64,000 nucleotides of DNA from Anaerolineaceae bacterium (GTDB lineage: Bacteria > Chloroflexota > Anaerolineae > Anaerolineales > Anaerolineaceae). Shown in pieces: positions 8,977 to 17,074 of this stretch; positions within the stretch are counted from its first letter, which is position 1; each line of letters opens with the position of its first letter. Location of the stretch: assembly GCA_016841525.1 (NCBI GenBank), contig JAENYZ010000002.1, positions 516,078-580,077 of the forward strand. The letters are read 5' to 3'. The position numbers and the translations under genes are program-made. Below the pieces are notes generated by a model. It was not told the origin of the DNA and did not search any database. It saw nothing but the letters and a program-made list of their open reading frames with translations.

Positions 8977-10101
8977 ATGATGGTGAAAAAAGTTGGTATT
9001 TTAACCGCAGGCAGTGACTGCCCTGGATTGAATGCGACCATTCGAGCCTTTGGTAAAGCAGCTCGCAGCACCTATGGGATGACATTAATAGGGTTTAAGG
9101 ATGGCTTCCGTGGATTAATTGATGATCGCACGGTTGATCTTGGCGGCGACGCTTTATCTAATATCCTGACGACCGGCGGAACTGTGCTGGGAACAAGTCG
9201 TGATGTGCCTCATCAAATTGTGGTAAATGGCGAAAAAATTGATAAAACCAAAGATGCAGTAGCGGTCTACAAGAAAAATAAACTGGATGCCCTGGTTTGT
9301 ATCGGCAGCGGCGAAACCCAGGAAGTCGCCAAACGGCTGACACAAGAAGGCTTGAACCTGCTGACCATCCCTAAGTCAGCCAACAATGATGTTCCTTTCA
9401 CAGACATAACCATTGGATTTGACACTGCAATGGATACTGCCACAGAGGCAATTGATCGGCTGCACAGCACTGCCAACAGCAATCATCGCATCATCATTGT
9501 GGAGATCATGGGTCGCGATGTTGGCTGGTTGACTCTTGGCGCAGGGCTTGCTTCCGGTGCGGATGTGATCCTTATCCCTGAAATTCCATACAATATTGGA
9601 AAAATTTCTCAAGCAATTCTTGAGCGCAAACAGGCTGGAAAGATGTTCAGCATTATTGCTGTTGCTGAAGGCGCAAACTCGTCTGAATTAGTTGCATTTT
9701 TTGAACGTTCTGCGAAAATCAATCGCAAGGTCCACAATGGCGAGACGCAGGAAGTCAGCCAGGAGCGGATGGATGAATTAAAAAAGAAGTACACAGGCCA
9801 AACATTGATGCTCGCTAATCGCCTTGAAGAGACCACAGGCATTGAAAGCCGCATTACGATCTTAGGCTATCTTTTGCGCGGCGGAGCGCCTTCTGCTCGT
9901 GACCGTGTTCTGGCAACACATCTTGGCACACGGGCTGCTGATCTGGTTGCAGAGGAAAAATTTGGGGTGATGGTAGCTTATCAGCACGGTGATACCGTGT
10001 GTGTTCCCCTGGAAGATGTGGTAGGCAATGAAAAACCTGTGCCCCTGGATCACCCCTGGATTATTGGTGCCAGGCATGTGGGTGCTGTCTTTGGAGATTA
10101 G
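8977..10101 (+). CDS. 6-phosphofructokinase-family protein with altered active-site motifs
   Basis: The 374-residue protein has the PfkA fold signatures: GILTAGSDCPGLNATIR (nucleotide loop), IMGRDVGWLTLGAGLASGAD with ILIPE, and GGAPSARDRVLAT near the C-terminus. Two catalytic segments differ from the family. The usual GGDGS / GGEDT loop reads GSGET (from 9304), and the usual PKTIDND reads PKSANND, putting Asn (codon 9382-9384) where the catalytic base Asp normally sits. Family members phosphorylate fructose 6-phosphate with ATP or PPi. Whether this one does is open. The start at 8977 is chosen because AGGAAGG lies six bases before it; an ATG at 8971 abuts the same Shine-Dalgarno. It is a lone gene. 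Confidence 0.85.
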   Translation: MMVKKVGILTAGSDCPGLNATIRAFGKAARSTYGMTLIGFKDGFRGLIDDRTVDLGGDALSNILTTGGTVLGTSRDVPHQIVVNGEKIDKTKDAVAVYKKNKLDALVCIGSGETQEVAKRLTQEGLNLLTIPKSANNDVPFTDITIGFDTAMDTATEAIDRLHSTANSNHRIIIVEIMGRDVGWLTLGAGLASGADVILIPEIPYNIGKISQAILERKQAGKMFSIIAVAEGANSSELVAFFERSAKINRKVHNGETQEVSQERMDELKKKYTGQTLMLANRLEETTGIESRITILGYLLRGGAPSARDRVLATHLGTRAADLVAEEKFGVMVAYQHGDTVCVPLEDVVGNEKPVPLDHPWIIGARHVGAVFGD

Positions 10102-10174
10102 TGCCTGATTGAATAGCTCTACATAAAATGGAAAGCCCCGGCCAATAAAAATAGTCGGAGGCAGACCTCAGGCA

Positions 10175-11260
10175 TCATTCATAGAGCGCTTTGATTTTTT
10201 TACAAACTTCAATATTCTCTAATAAATCCGTGTTATCACAAATTTGATCGATGCTCCCCAAATTGCGCGGCAGTGCCATCACTTCCGGATCTTCAATCTG
10301 GGCGTAAAGGGCATTTGCAAATCGAGCTGCATGGGGAACGAGGAAGGGCCGATCGTAGAAATTGCTTATTTCAGGTTCAATAATTTGTGTAAGACCCAGT
10401 TTATTATGCGCTTCAGAGAAAAATAAATAGGCTTTGCTAAGATGTTTTTGTCTTTCCTGCCAATTTTTACTGGATAAGATGTTTTGAAAAATGGGGAGAA
10501 TTTTTGGGGCTATTTCTAAACGCTGAAATGCAGATCCGAACCATTTTCGATAAGGTGGATAAATCCTATGCATTAAGAAACCCAAAAGCATTAAATCCTG
10601 AACCAGCCTGGCTGCGATTAACTGCGATCCCAACTCATCATCAACTGAACCAGTGCGCCCCACGAAGGGCTCATCCTGGTCAATTCTTTGCCATTGGTTG
10701 GCAAGCAAGTACAGCCAAATATCATGGGGATACCAGCGCATCTTGTCGCGAAATGCAGTGATGATTCCGGGATCATCGTGATAGACTCGTCCTGCTTGCA
10801 GGGTCGCCAATCGCTGCTGTGGGATGGTTAACCATGTTTTTACGGAAATGGGATGATTGATATCGACACCATGATATTCAGAAAACCATTTTTCGGGTGT
10901 TGTGATCTCGATCATGTGATGAATGGGGTAGGTATCTTTATAGGATATTACGCCGCCATCAGCATAAGGCTCAGCAAAGTTTGTGGGAAAGCTAAGGATA
11001 TCGAAGGGCAAATAGTTGGAAAAATAATCATCCAACTGATCACTATAGGCAGCGTAAATTTCCTGGGATAAATAAAGACTTAATTTCGGTCCCCATCCAT
11101 GATCCATTGACATGGGTGTATCAAATCCCAATACATCCGAGCCATAATCCAGTCGTGCTGCTGCATAAGCAATTTGAGGGAATTTTTCTTTCATTATGGG
11201 CTTCACTGCGTCTAAGAAAAATCTTTCACTCAGCTCAAGCCCGGGAATAAATTTATTCAT
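10175..11260 (-). CDS. DUF4037 domain protein (nucleotidyltransferase-like)
   Basis: The 361-residue cytosolic protein opens with FIPGLELSERFFLDAVKPIM, followed by YGSDVLGFDTPMSMDHGWGPKL. The G-S-x-x-L-G and D-H-x-W-G-P pattern is how DUF4037 proteins begin and resembles the GS...D motif of nucleotidyltransferases. The rest is helical, with conserved-looking aromatic stretches such as RWYPHDIWLYLLANQW. The molecular function of the family is not established to my knowledge. AGGAAGAG precedes the ATG. The gene stands alone, converging on the phosphofructokinase-family gene. Confidence 0.75.
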   Translation of the reverse strand: MNKFIPGLELSERFFLDAVKPIMKEKFPQIAYAAARLDYGSDVLGFDTPMSMDHGWGPKLSLYLSQEIYAAYSDQLDDYFSNYLPFDILSFPTNFAEPYADGGVISYKDTYPIHHMIEITTPEKWFSEYHGVDINHPISVKTWLTIPQQRLATLQAGRVYHDDPGIITAFRDKMRWYPHDIWLYLLANQWQRIDQDEPFVGRTGSVDDELGSQLIAARLVQDLMLLGFLMHRIYPPYRKWFGSAFQRLEIAPKILPIFQNILSSKNWQERQKHLSKAYLFFSEAHNKLGLTQIIEPEISNFYDRPFLVPHAARFANALYAQIEDPEVMALPRNLGSIDQICDNTDLLENIEVCKKIKALYE

Positions 11261-11436
11261 GTCGATTTCTCTTCCTGATATCTTGATGGATTAATTATAA
11301 GTAGTTAATCAATACCTGAAGCATCATTCTCCCTGGTGTAGATTCGTAAACACATCAAGTAGGTTAAGCCTTGTTTGCAATAAGTTTGACCCCTCAAGCA
11401 GTCAGAATTCCAGGGAGACGCGCTGATATCACAGGG

Positions 11437-11442
11437 TATAAT
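11437..11442 (+). promoter_or_regulatory. -10 element of the alpha-mannosidase gene
   Basis: TATAAT follows GGG about 76 bases before the start codon of the GH38 gene. I see no good -35. The remainder of the 258-base gap shows no other clear signal. Confidence 0.4.
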
Positions 11443-11518
11443 TTCGGATAATGATTTTTAAAAAATTTAGGTTTTGAAAAGTTGTCGAACATCGAAAAGA
11501 AATAGAAAAGGATAAGCA

Positions 11519-14500
11519 ATGGCTCTGACCAAAGAATGGCGTCATCGCATCATGGCATGGCGTCTTGAACTCTCAAAACACCTTTACCAACCAATCGGGA
11601 CGATCAATCTTGAGGCAGCTTTTACGAAGGCGCAGTATTCTTTGGAACAGGCTTTGGAAACACTCAAATTTGTTCCCGTTTCACCCGAAACAGCATGGGG
11701 CGGCAAATGGGAATACGGCTGGTTCAAAGGTGAATTGACCATCCCTGATTTTGCGGAAGGGCAAACCATTGCCTTGATGCTGGATGTTGGCAGAGAAACC
11801 AAAGTGACAATGGAATTGCGGGGGGATGAAATGGTTCCTGTCCTTGAGGAAGACGTTGCTGAAGCAGCAGTATATATTAACGGGGATTATGCTGGTGCAA
11901 TGGATTACCAGCATAAGGTTTTGTTTTTTACAGATGCTGCAAAAGTTGGGGAGCGCTTCAGTGTGGTGATGGAAGCTTACGCAGGGCATGGCCCGCGTGA
12001 ATGGCGCAGCGGTCCGACACCGCCTGATCGTGAAACCGTGCCTGAACCTCCAGAAATGCAATGCAAAGTTGGTGAGAATCATTTTGGAATTTGGAATGAG
12101 CTGGCGTATCAGCTTACCATGGATGTTGAAACTCTTTATGACCTGCGTGATAACTTGGATGAGGACTCACTGCGTGTAATGGAAATAGATGAAGGGTTGA
12201 AGGATTTTACATTAATCGCAGATTTTGAAGCCCCACCAGCACAGATGATGGCGAGTTTCCAGGCTGCCCGTGACCGACTTAAGCCGCTATTTGAAAAGAA
12301 AAATGGTGACACAACACCCGAGATGATTGCCTTCGGTCATGCGCACCTCGATGTCGCCTGGTTGTGGCCGCTAGCAGAGACCGAACGAAAATGCGTGCGG
12401 ACATTCAGCAGCCAGCTTGCGCTGATGAAGCGATATCCCGAATATAAATTTTTACAATCACAGCCGCATTTGTACCAGATGGTCAAAGACCATTACCCTG
12501 ATTTATATGACAAAGTTATGGAAGCTGTCTCGCGCGGTCAATGGATCCCGGAAGGTGCTGCCTGGGTTGAGCCAGATACAAACATCACCGGAGGGGAAAG
12601 CCTGATCCGCCAGTTAATACACGGTAAGCGATTTTACCGGGATGAGTTCGGTGTGGACTGCCAGCTGCTGTGGCTGCCAGATGTATTCGGTTATTCGGGT
12701 GCTCTTCCGCAAATCATACTCGGCTGTGGGGTTCGATTCTTTTCTACCCAAAAGATCTTTTGGGCTTATCATGGGGGAGAACCCTTCCCATATAATACCT
12801 TTATCTGGGAGGGGATCGACGGTTCACAGGTTATGGCGCATTTTCACTATGAGTATTCCAGCGAGGTCAAACCATCGGAGGTGATCAATCGCTGGAAAGA
12901 TCGGGTGCAAAAGGATGGCTTTTCTGCCAGGTTGTTCCCATTTGGTTGGGGCGATGGCGGCGGCGGCGCAACCCGCGAGCATTTGGAATCTGCCCGCAGG
13001 TTGAAAAACCTGGAAGGTGTACCAAAGTTTCGCATAGATAATCCGGTGAACTTTTTCCTTGAGCAAGAAAAAGTCGGATGGCCGGAAGCAAAATACGCTG
13101 GTGAACTCTATTTCCAGGCACACCGAGGGACTTACACCTCACAGGCGAAAACAAAGATGCTGAACAGGCACTGCGAAAATGCGCTTCGGGATGCGGAAAT
13201 TTGGGGTGCTGTGTCAAAAACCATGGGTTTATTCAAATTCCCTTATGAAGCATGGGACGCAGCCTGGAAAAAGCTCTTGTTGAATCAATTCCATGATATT
13301 CTGCCCGGTTCTTCCATCCATCGCGTTTATGAGGAGGCTGAGGAACAATTGGGTGAGGTGCTGGAATCTGGGGAAAACTGGATGGAGGCAGCTCAAAAAG
13401 CTTTAATAAAGGAGAAAACGGGGATCAGCTTCTTCAATTCGCTTTCATGGGATCGCTGTGAACTGGCAGCGCTGCCTGAAGGCTTAGAAGGGATTCGTTC
13501 TTCAGGTGACAAAGAACTAGCTGTGCAAGTTGTTGGCAACAAACATTACGCTGAAGTGAAGGTCCCTGCGTTCGGATGGCAGGGATATTTGCCTGCAGCG
13601 CCTGGACCCTATGACAATACGATCAGGGCAAATGAGCAAGTGTTGGAAAACGACCTGGTGCGGGTGAACTTCAATGAATTTGGTGAAATCACCAGTATTT
13701 ATGACAAAGAAAAAGAAGATGAGCTCACTGCAGGCTTATGCAACAGCTTGAAGATGTACCAGGACATCCCCAGTGCTTTTGACGCCTGGGATATCGACAG
13801 CATGTATCGATACCGACCGGTTGATATGCTGGAAAAGGCTGAGATTAGCGTGGAGGCGAGCGGACCCTTATTTGGCAGCCTGCTCATCAAAAGAAATCTT
13901 AACAACTCGAGCATGGTGCAGAGAATCACTTTGCGTCGAAACTCACGTCGAATGGACTTCCAAACGCTTGTTGACTGGCAGGAACGTCACAAGCTTCTAA
14001 AAGTCAATTTCCCGGTGGACTACCGGGCACGAGAAGCCTTACACGAGATCCAATTTGGACACATCACAAGGCCAACACATCGCTCGCGAGAAATTGACCG
14101 GGACCGGTTTGAAGTCTCGAACCATAAATGGACGGCATTAGCAGAGCCGGACCGGGGGTTTGCGATTTTGAACGATTCAAAATATGGTGTGGATGTGCTT
14201 GACAACAGCATTAACCTGACATTGTTAAAATCACCCCTGGCACCTGATATGACCGCAGACCGGGGGCAGCAAGCTTTTACCTATGCCTTTTATTTCTGGA
14301 ATGGACCATTTTTTGAGAGCGGGCTGGTTCAGCAAGCTTACCAATTAAATATCCCGTTACGCATGATTGAGGGGTATGCAGAGTCTCAAAGTTTGTTCAG
14401 AATTGATCAACCAAATGTCATACTTGAAACCGTCAAACCTGCTGAGGACAGTACTTCGGGTGATATTATTTTGCGATTGTATGAATCGATGGGTAATAAA

Positions 14501-14656
14501 ACGCAAATCCGGTTGACCAGCAGTCTGCCAATTAAGCGAGTTTTCCAGGCGGATATGCTTGAAAATATTAAAGAGGAATGCACTTGGACGGAAAAAGGTC
14601 TTGAACTGGATTTTCGACCTTTTGAGATAAAGACATTTAGATTGGTGATGCAGTAG
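11519..14656 (+). CDS. Alpha-mannosidase, GH38 family
   Basis: The 1045-residue enzyme has an N-terminal beta-sandwich (first ~250 residues) before the catalytic domain. The zinc/substrate site is visible as GHAHLDVAWLWPLAETERK, the nucleophile Asp in WLPDVFGYSGALPQI, and a zinc His in NQFHDILPGSSIHRVYEEA; the rest forms C-terminal beta domains. The length and lack of a signal peptide match cytosolic class II alpha-mannosidases, which remove alpha-mannose from oligosaccharides after import. AGGA lies about seven bases before the ATG. The gene is monocistronic, between DUF4037 (divergent) and the DUF438 gene (convergent). With the GH2 enzyme it suggests breakdown of mixed alpha/beta mannosides. 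Confidence 0.95.
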   Translation: MALTKEWRHRIMAWRLELSKHLYQPIGTINLEAAFTKAQYSLEQALETLKFVPVSPETAWGGKWEYGWFKGELTIPDFAEGQTIALMLDVGRETKVTMELRGDEMVPVLEEDVAEAAVYINGDYAGAMDYQHKVLFFTDAAKVGERFSVVMEAYAGHGPREWRSGPTPPDRETVPEPPEMQCKVGENHFGIWNELAYQLTMDVETLYDLRDNLDEDSLRVMEIDEGLKDFTLIADFEAPPAQMMASFQAARDRLKPLFEKKNGDTTPEMIAFGHAHLDVAWLWPLAETERKCVRTFSSQLALMKRYPEYKFLQSQPHLYQMVKDHYPDLYDKVMEAVSRGQWIPEGAAWVEPDTNITGGESLIRQLIHGKRFYRDEFGVDCQLLWLPDVFGYSGALPQIILGCGVRFFSTQKIFWAYHGGEPFPYNTFIWEGIDGSQVMAHFHYEYSSEVKPSEVINRWKDRVQKDGFSARLFPFGWGDGGGGATREHLESARRLKNLEGVPKFRIDNPVNFFLEQEKVGWPEAKYAGELYFQAHRGTYTSQAKTKMLNRHCENALRDAEIWGAVSKTMGLFKFPYEAWDAAWKKLLLNQFHDILPGSSIHRVYEEAEEQLGEVLESGENWMEAAQKALIKEKTGISFFNSLSWDRCELAALPEGLEGIRSSGDKELAVQVVGNKHYAEVKVPAFGWQGYLPAAPGPYDNTIRANEQVLENDLVRVNFNEFGEITSIYDKEKEDELTAGLCNSLKMYQDIPSAFDAWDIDSMYRYRPVDMLEKAEISVEASGPLFGSLLIKRNLNNSSMVQRITLRRNSRRMDFQTLVDWQERHKLLKVNFPVDYRAREALHEIQFGHITRPTHRSREIDRDRFEVSNHKWTALAEPDRGFAILNDSKYGVDVLDNSINLTLLKSPLAPDMTADRGQQAFTYAFYFWNGPFFESGLVQQAYQLNIPLRMIEGYAESQSLFRIDQPNVILETVKPAEDSTSGDIILRLYESMGNKTQIRLTSSLPIKRVFQADMLENIKEECTWTEKGLELDFRPFEIKTFRLVMQ

Positions 14657-14730
14657 GGAAAAAGTAAAAATGATTGTGTTTTTCAGCACAACCATTTTTC
14701 GTTTCATCTTAGACTTTTGGAAGAGGTATT

Positions 14731-15960
14731 TTATTTGTTGTAGTCTGGTGAATCATCCAGCAATCGCTTTTCACCTTCCAACGCACGGATCCCTGTGACA
14801 TTTTGTGAGACCTCGATGCAGCCTTTGTATTCACCCTGATCATTATGAAGTGCAAAATAACGAATGTGGATAAATTGGCCGGCCATCTCGATCCAAAACT
14901 CAGCTACATCACGTTTACCTGAGCGAAAATCATCCAGTATTACCTGGACTTTGTGAACGCTTTGTGGGGGATGGCATTTTGTGACTTCCCGGCCGATGAT
15001 CGCGGGTGAGCGATCAAAAATACGCTCTCGCCCCTGTGTGAAATAGCGAACGTGGTCATATTCATCCACAAAGGTCACATCAACGGGTAAGTGGGTCAGC
15101 ATCTGGTTGATTTGTTCCTGGGTGAGGGCACCCGTGGATAAGAAGATCAGTCCGTCAGCTTCCATTTTCATGGGCAATTCTTGGGCTTCAGGTGTTTCTT
15201 CTTCTGTTGGTTTCCATGAATCTCGCGGGGTGACGTTAAAATATCCGATTTCTTCTTCTTGTGCTCGGATTTGGCCCCATTCACCTTCTGTGAGACGGTT
15301 AAGGGCTTCGGGAAAGAGTACTTTTTCTTCTTTGTAAATCATTTCCTGAATGTTTTGAGAAAGCTCTAAAAATTGTGAGGTAGCTTCTTCTACTTCAGGT
15401 TCATTGCCGTTAATGTGTTGTGTGAACGCTTTAATTTGAGCACGGATCTCATTGTCCACTCCCCACATGACCTGTGATGGTCCTTCAAAGTTTTTCTTTT
15501 CCAAAAACGGGAAAAGCAAATTCTCTTTGCGGGAATAATGTTTCTCAATCGCTGCCAGGTTGACTGCCTGGTTTCTTAAAGATTCTAAAGCGCCCTCTTC
15601 ACCATCCTGCCAGTCGATTAATGTATCCTCCATGGCTTCAAGCAAGCGCATGGTTACTTCGTTTTCCATGCGGAATGTAAAAACGGGGTGCCCCGGTAAA
15701 GATTCGGGTGCAGGTTCTTCGTCCAGTGAATCACGAAAGACAGCGACGTGCAGGTCGCATAAGCGCTGGATCTCACCCACAGACACACCGTCGCTGATCA
15801 ATGCACGTTCAGCATCGGCGATATCTCCGGCTGTTGCACCCTGGATGGCGTGTCCAAATTCGCTTTTTAAGTCTTCGACAGTTTCGCCTGCGTGAAGCCG
15901 TTTGATGACCTCTTTCAGTGCTTCTTTACGTCGGCTGACATTATTAATGTGTTCACTCAT
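14731..15960 (-). CDS. DUF438 / hemerythrin / PAS sensor protein
   Basis: The 409-residue protein has three parts. Residues ~10-80 match DUF438 (KEALKEVIKRLHAGETVEDLKSEF). Residues ~95-235 form a hemerythrin-like four-helix bundle with metal-ligand candidates in HYSRKENLLFP and IYKEEKVLFPE. The last ~120 are a PAS domain (DRSPAIIGREVTKCHPPQSVHKV, then FRSGKRDVAEFWIEM). Such proteins are thought to sense O2, NO or redox state, but no output domain is present. GGAGG precedes the ATG. It is the last gene of a leftward set with a ferredoxin (28-base gap) and a Crp/Fnr regulator. Confidence 0.88.
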   Translation of the reverse strand: MSEHINNVSRRKEALKEVIKRLHAGETVEDLKSEFGHAIQGATAGDIADAERALISDGVSVGEIQRLCDLHVAVFRDSLDEEPAPESLPGHPVFTFRMENEVTMRLLEAMEDTLIDWQDGEEGALESLRNQAVNLAAIEKHYSRKENLLFPFLEKKNFEGPSQVMWGVDNEIRAQIKAFTQHINGNEPEVEEATSQFLELSQNIQEMIYKEEKVLFPEALNRLTEGEWGQIRAQEEEIGYFNVTPRDSWKPTEEETPEAQELPMKMEADGLIFLSTGALTQEQINQMLTHLPVDVTFVDEYDHVRYFTQGRERIFDRSPAIIGREVTKCHPPQSVHKVQVILDDFRSGKRDVAEFWIEMAGQFIHIRYFALHNDQGEYKGCIEVSQNVTGIRALEGEKRLLDDSPDYNK

Positions 15961-15988
15961 TGATACCTCCAGATATCTTAATGATTAC

Positions 15989-16210
15989 TCAGGATAAATA
16001 ATTAGAACCCCACGTTACGGTTAAGGGTGTTCGGATCGCACCTGTGGGACAGAGTGCTTCACAGTCTGTGCAATAGGTGCAAATTGAAGGTTGGCGTAAT
16101 TTGGGGCCTTGATCTGTCATTTCAAGCGCATTTTCAGGACATCCACTGACGCATAAACCGCATTTGGTGCAGCGGTCTAAATTAATGATAGGTTGTGCTT
16201 CAAAATTCAT
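15989..16210 (-). CDS. Small 2[4Fe-4S] ferredoxin
   Basis: A 73-residue protein with two cysteine clusters, CTKCGLCVSGCP and CTYCTDCEALCP, each able to bind a [4Fe-4S] centre. The start MNFEAQPI is preferred over an in-frame ATG 21 bases upstream because AGGAG lies five bases before it. It is a one-electron carrier in the cytoplasm. Placed between a Crp/Fnr regulator and a hemerythrin/PAS protein, it may pass electrons to or from that sensor; this is inferred from order only. Confidence 0.9.
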   Translation of the reverse strand: MNFEAQPIINLDRCTKCGLCVSGCPENALEMTDQGPKLRQPSICTYCTDCEALCPTGAIRTPLTVTWGSNYLS

Positions 16211-16291
16211 TAGATCTCCTGGGTAATGCATTATCCATCATAGCATATTGGGGGAAGCGGGCATACGACAAAAGTCTTTTAGTGAACAGGT

Positions 16292-16960
16292 TTACACATC
16301 ATAATTTTGTGCTTCGCTCATCAAGGCTTCGTAATCAAGCAAAATGATTCTTTGACGGTCTCTTTCAATTAATCCTTGAGATTCGAATTCCCGAAGCAGG
16401 CGGCCAACCACATCCCTAACAGTGCCAATGTGGGCAGCAATTTCATCCTGGGTCCATCCACCTGCATATTGGGGGCGTTCTGCCAAATCAATCAGGAACT
16501 GTGCCAGGCGTGAACGTACGGTGTATAAGGATAAATTGGCAGCCAGACTGGTTGTTTTTGCCATCCGCTTTGCTAAATTCCGTAAAAGTGCGGTAGAGAA
16601 ATCAGGATACTGCGAGAGAAAATCATCAAAATCATTGGCAAGGAGGACAAGCACTGTTGAATCTGTCAGGCTCTCAACAGAGGCATGATTGATCCTGTCC
16701 TCCTTGAGCAGTGAGATCACATTCACAGGTTCGCCTGCACCCAGCCTTGCGAGAATTTGGATGCGTCCGTCTCGATTCATCCGGCTTACCCTTAATTGAC
16801 CTGACAGGACAAAATAACAAGCTTCAGCTGACATACCTTCGATTACCAGGTTGTAACCGGTGTGAATTTCTCGTTGAAAAGCACGCCCCGCTAAGGCGTT
16901 AAATGTCCCAGGATTTAGTGTAGCAAAGAATTCGAGACTTATCAGGCTTTGGCTGTCCAA
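16292..16960 (-). CDS. Crp/Fnr family transcriptional regulator
   Basis: The 222-residue protein has a cyclic-nucleotide-binding-like beta-roll (residues ~10-125), a dimerisation helix and a C-terminal winged helix-turn-helix (WTQDEIAAHIGTVRDVVGRLLREFESQG). The N-terminal Cys cluster of FNR is absent and the phosphate-binding Arg of CRP is not present in GEPVNVISLLKEDRINHASV, so neither an Fe-S cluster nor cAMP is the likely effector. A haem/NO or other small-molecule signal is possible. It heads the leftward set with ferredoxin and DUF438-hemerythrin. A palindrome at 16990-17011 lies just upstream and may be its own operator. Confidence 0.9.
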   Translation of the reverse strand: MDSQSLISLEFFATLNPGTFNALAGRAFQREIHTGYNLVIEGMSAEACYFVLSGQLRVSRMNRDGRIQILARLGAGEPVNVISLLKEDRINHASVESLTDSTVLVLLANDFDDFLSQYPDFSTALLRNLAKRMAKTTSLAANLSLYTVRSRLAQFLIDLAERPQYAGGWTQDEIAAHIGTVRDVVGRLLREFESQGLIERDRQRIILLDYEALMSEAQNYDV

Positions 16961-16989
16961 AATGGTCCTCTCGAAATAATTTGATGGTG

Positions 16990-17011
16990 AAAATAAGCCT
17001 GTTCTTATTTT
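16990..17011. promoter_or_regulatory. 22-bp perfect palindrome, candidate Crp/Fnr-type operator
   Basis: The half-sites AAAATAAG and CTTATTTT are exact inverted repeats around a 6-base spacer. The layout suits a dimeric Crp/Fnr protein. It sits 30 bases from the Crp/Fnr start codon and about 64 bases from the GH3 start codon, so it could control both divergent genes. The sequence differs from the E. coli FNR and CRP consensus. Confidence 0.55.
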
Positions 17012-17029
17012 ACCTGTCTTAATTCAGTT

Positions 17030-17035
17030 TATAAT
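17030..17035 (+). promoter_or_regulatory. -10 element of the GH3 beta-glucosidase gene
   Basis: TATAAT is 39 bases before the ATG. The expected -35 position (about 17007-17012) is overlapped by the palindrome at 16990-17011, so a bound regulator could block or recruit polymerase there. Confidence 0.45.
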
Positions 17036-17074
17036 ATTTAATATATGTCTGGTTTCATTAAAGGAGAGTGATCA

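Noticed and set aside
16292-16960. True oxygen-sensing FNR
   Set aside because: The N-terminal cysteine cluster needed for the [4Fe-4S] centre is absent.
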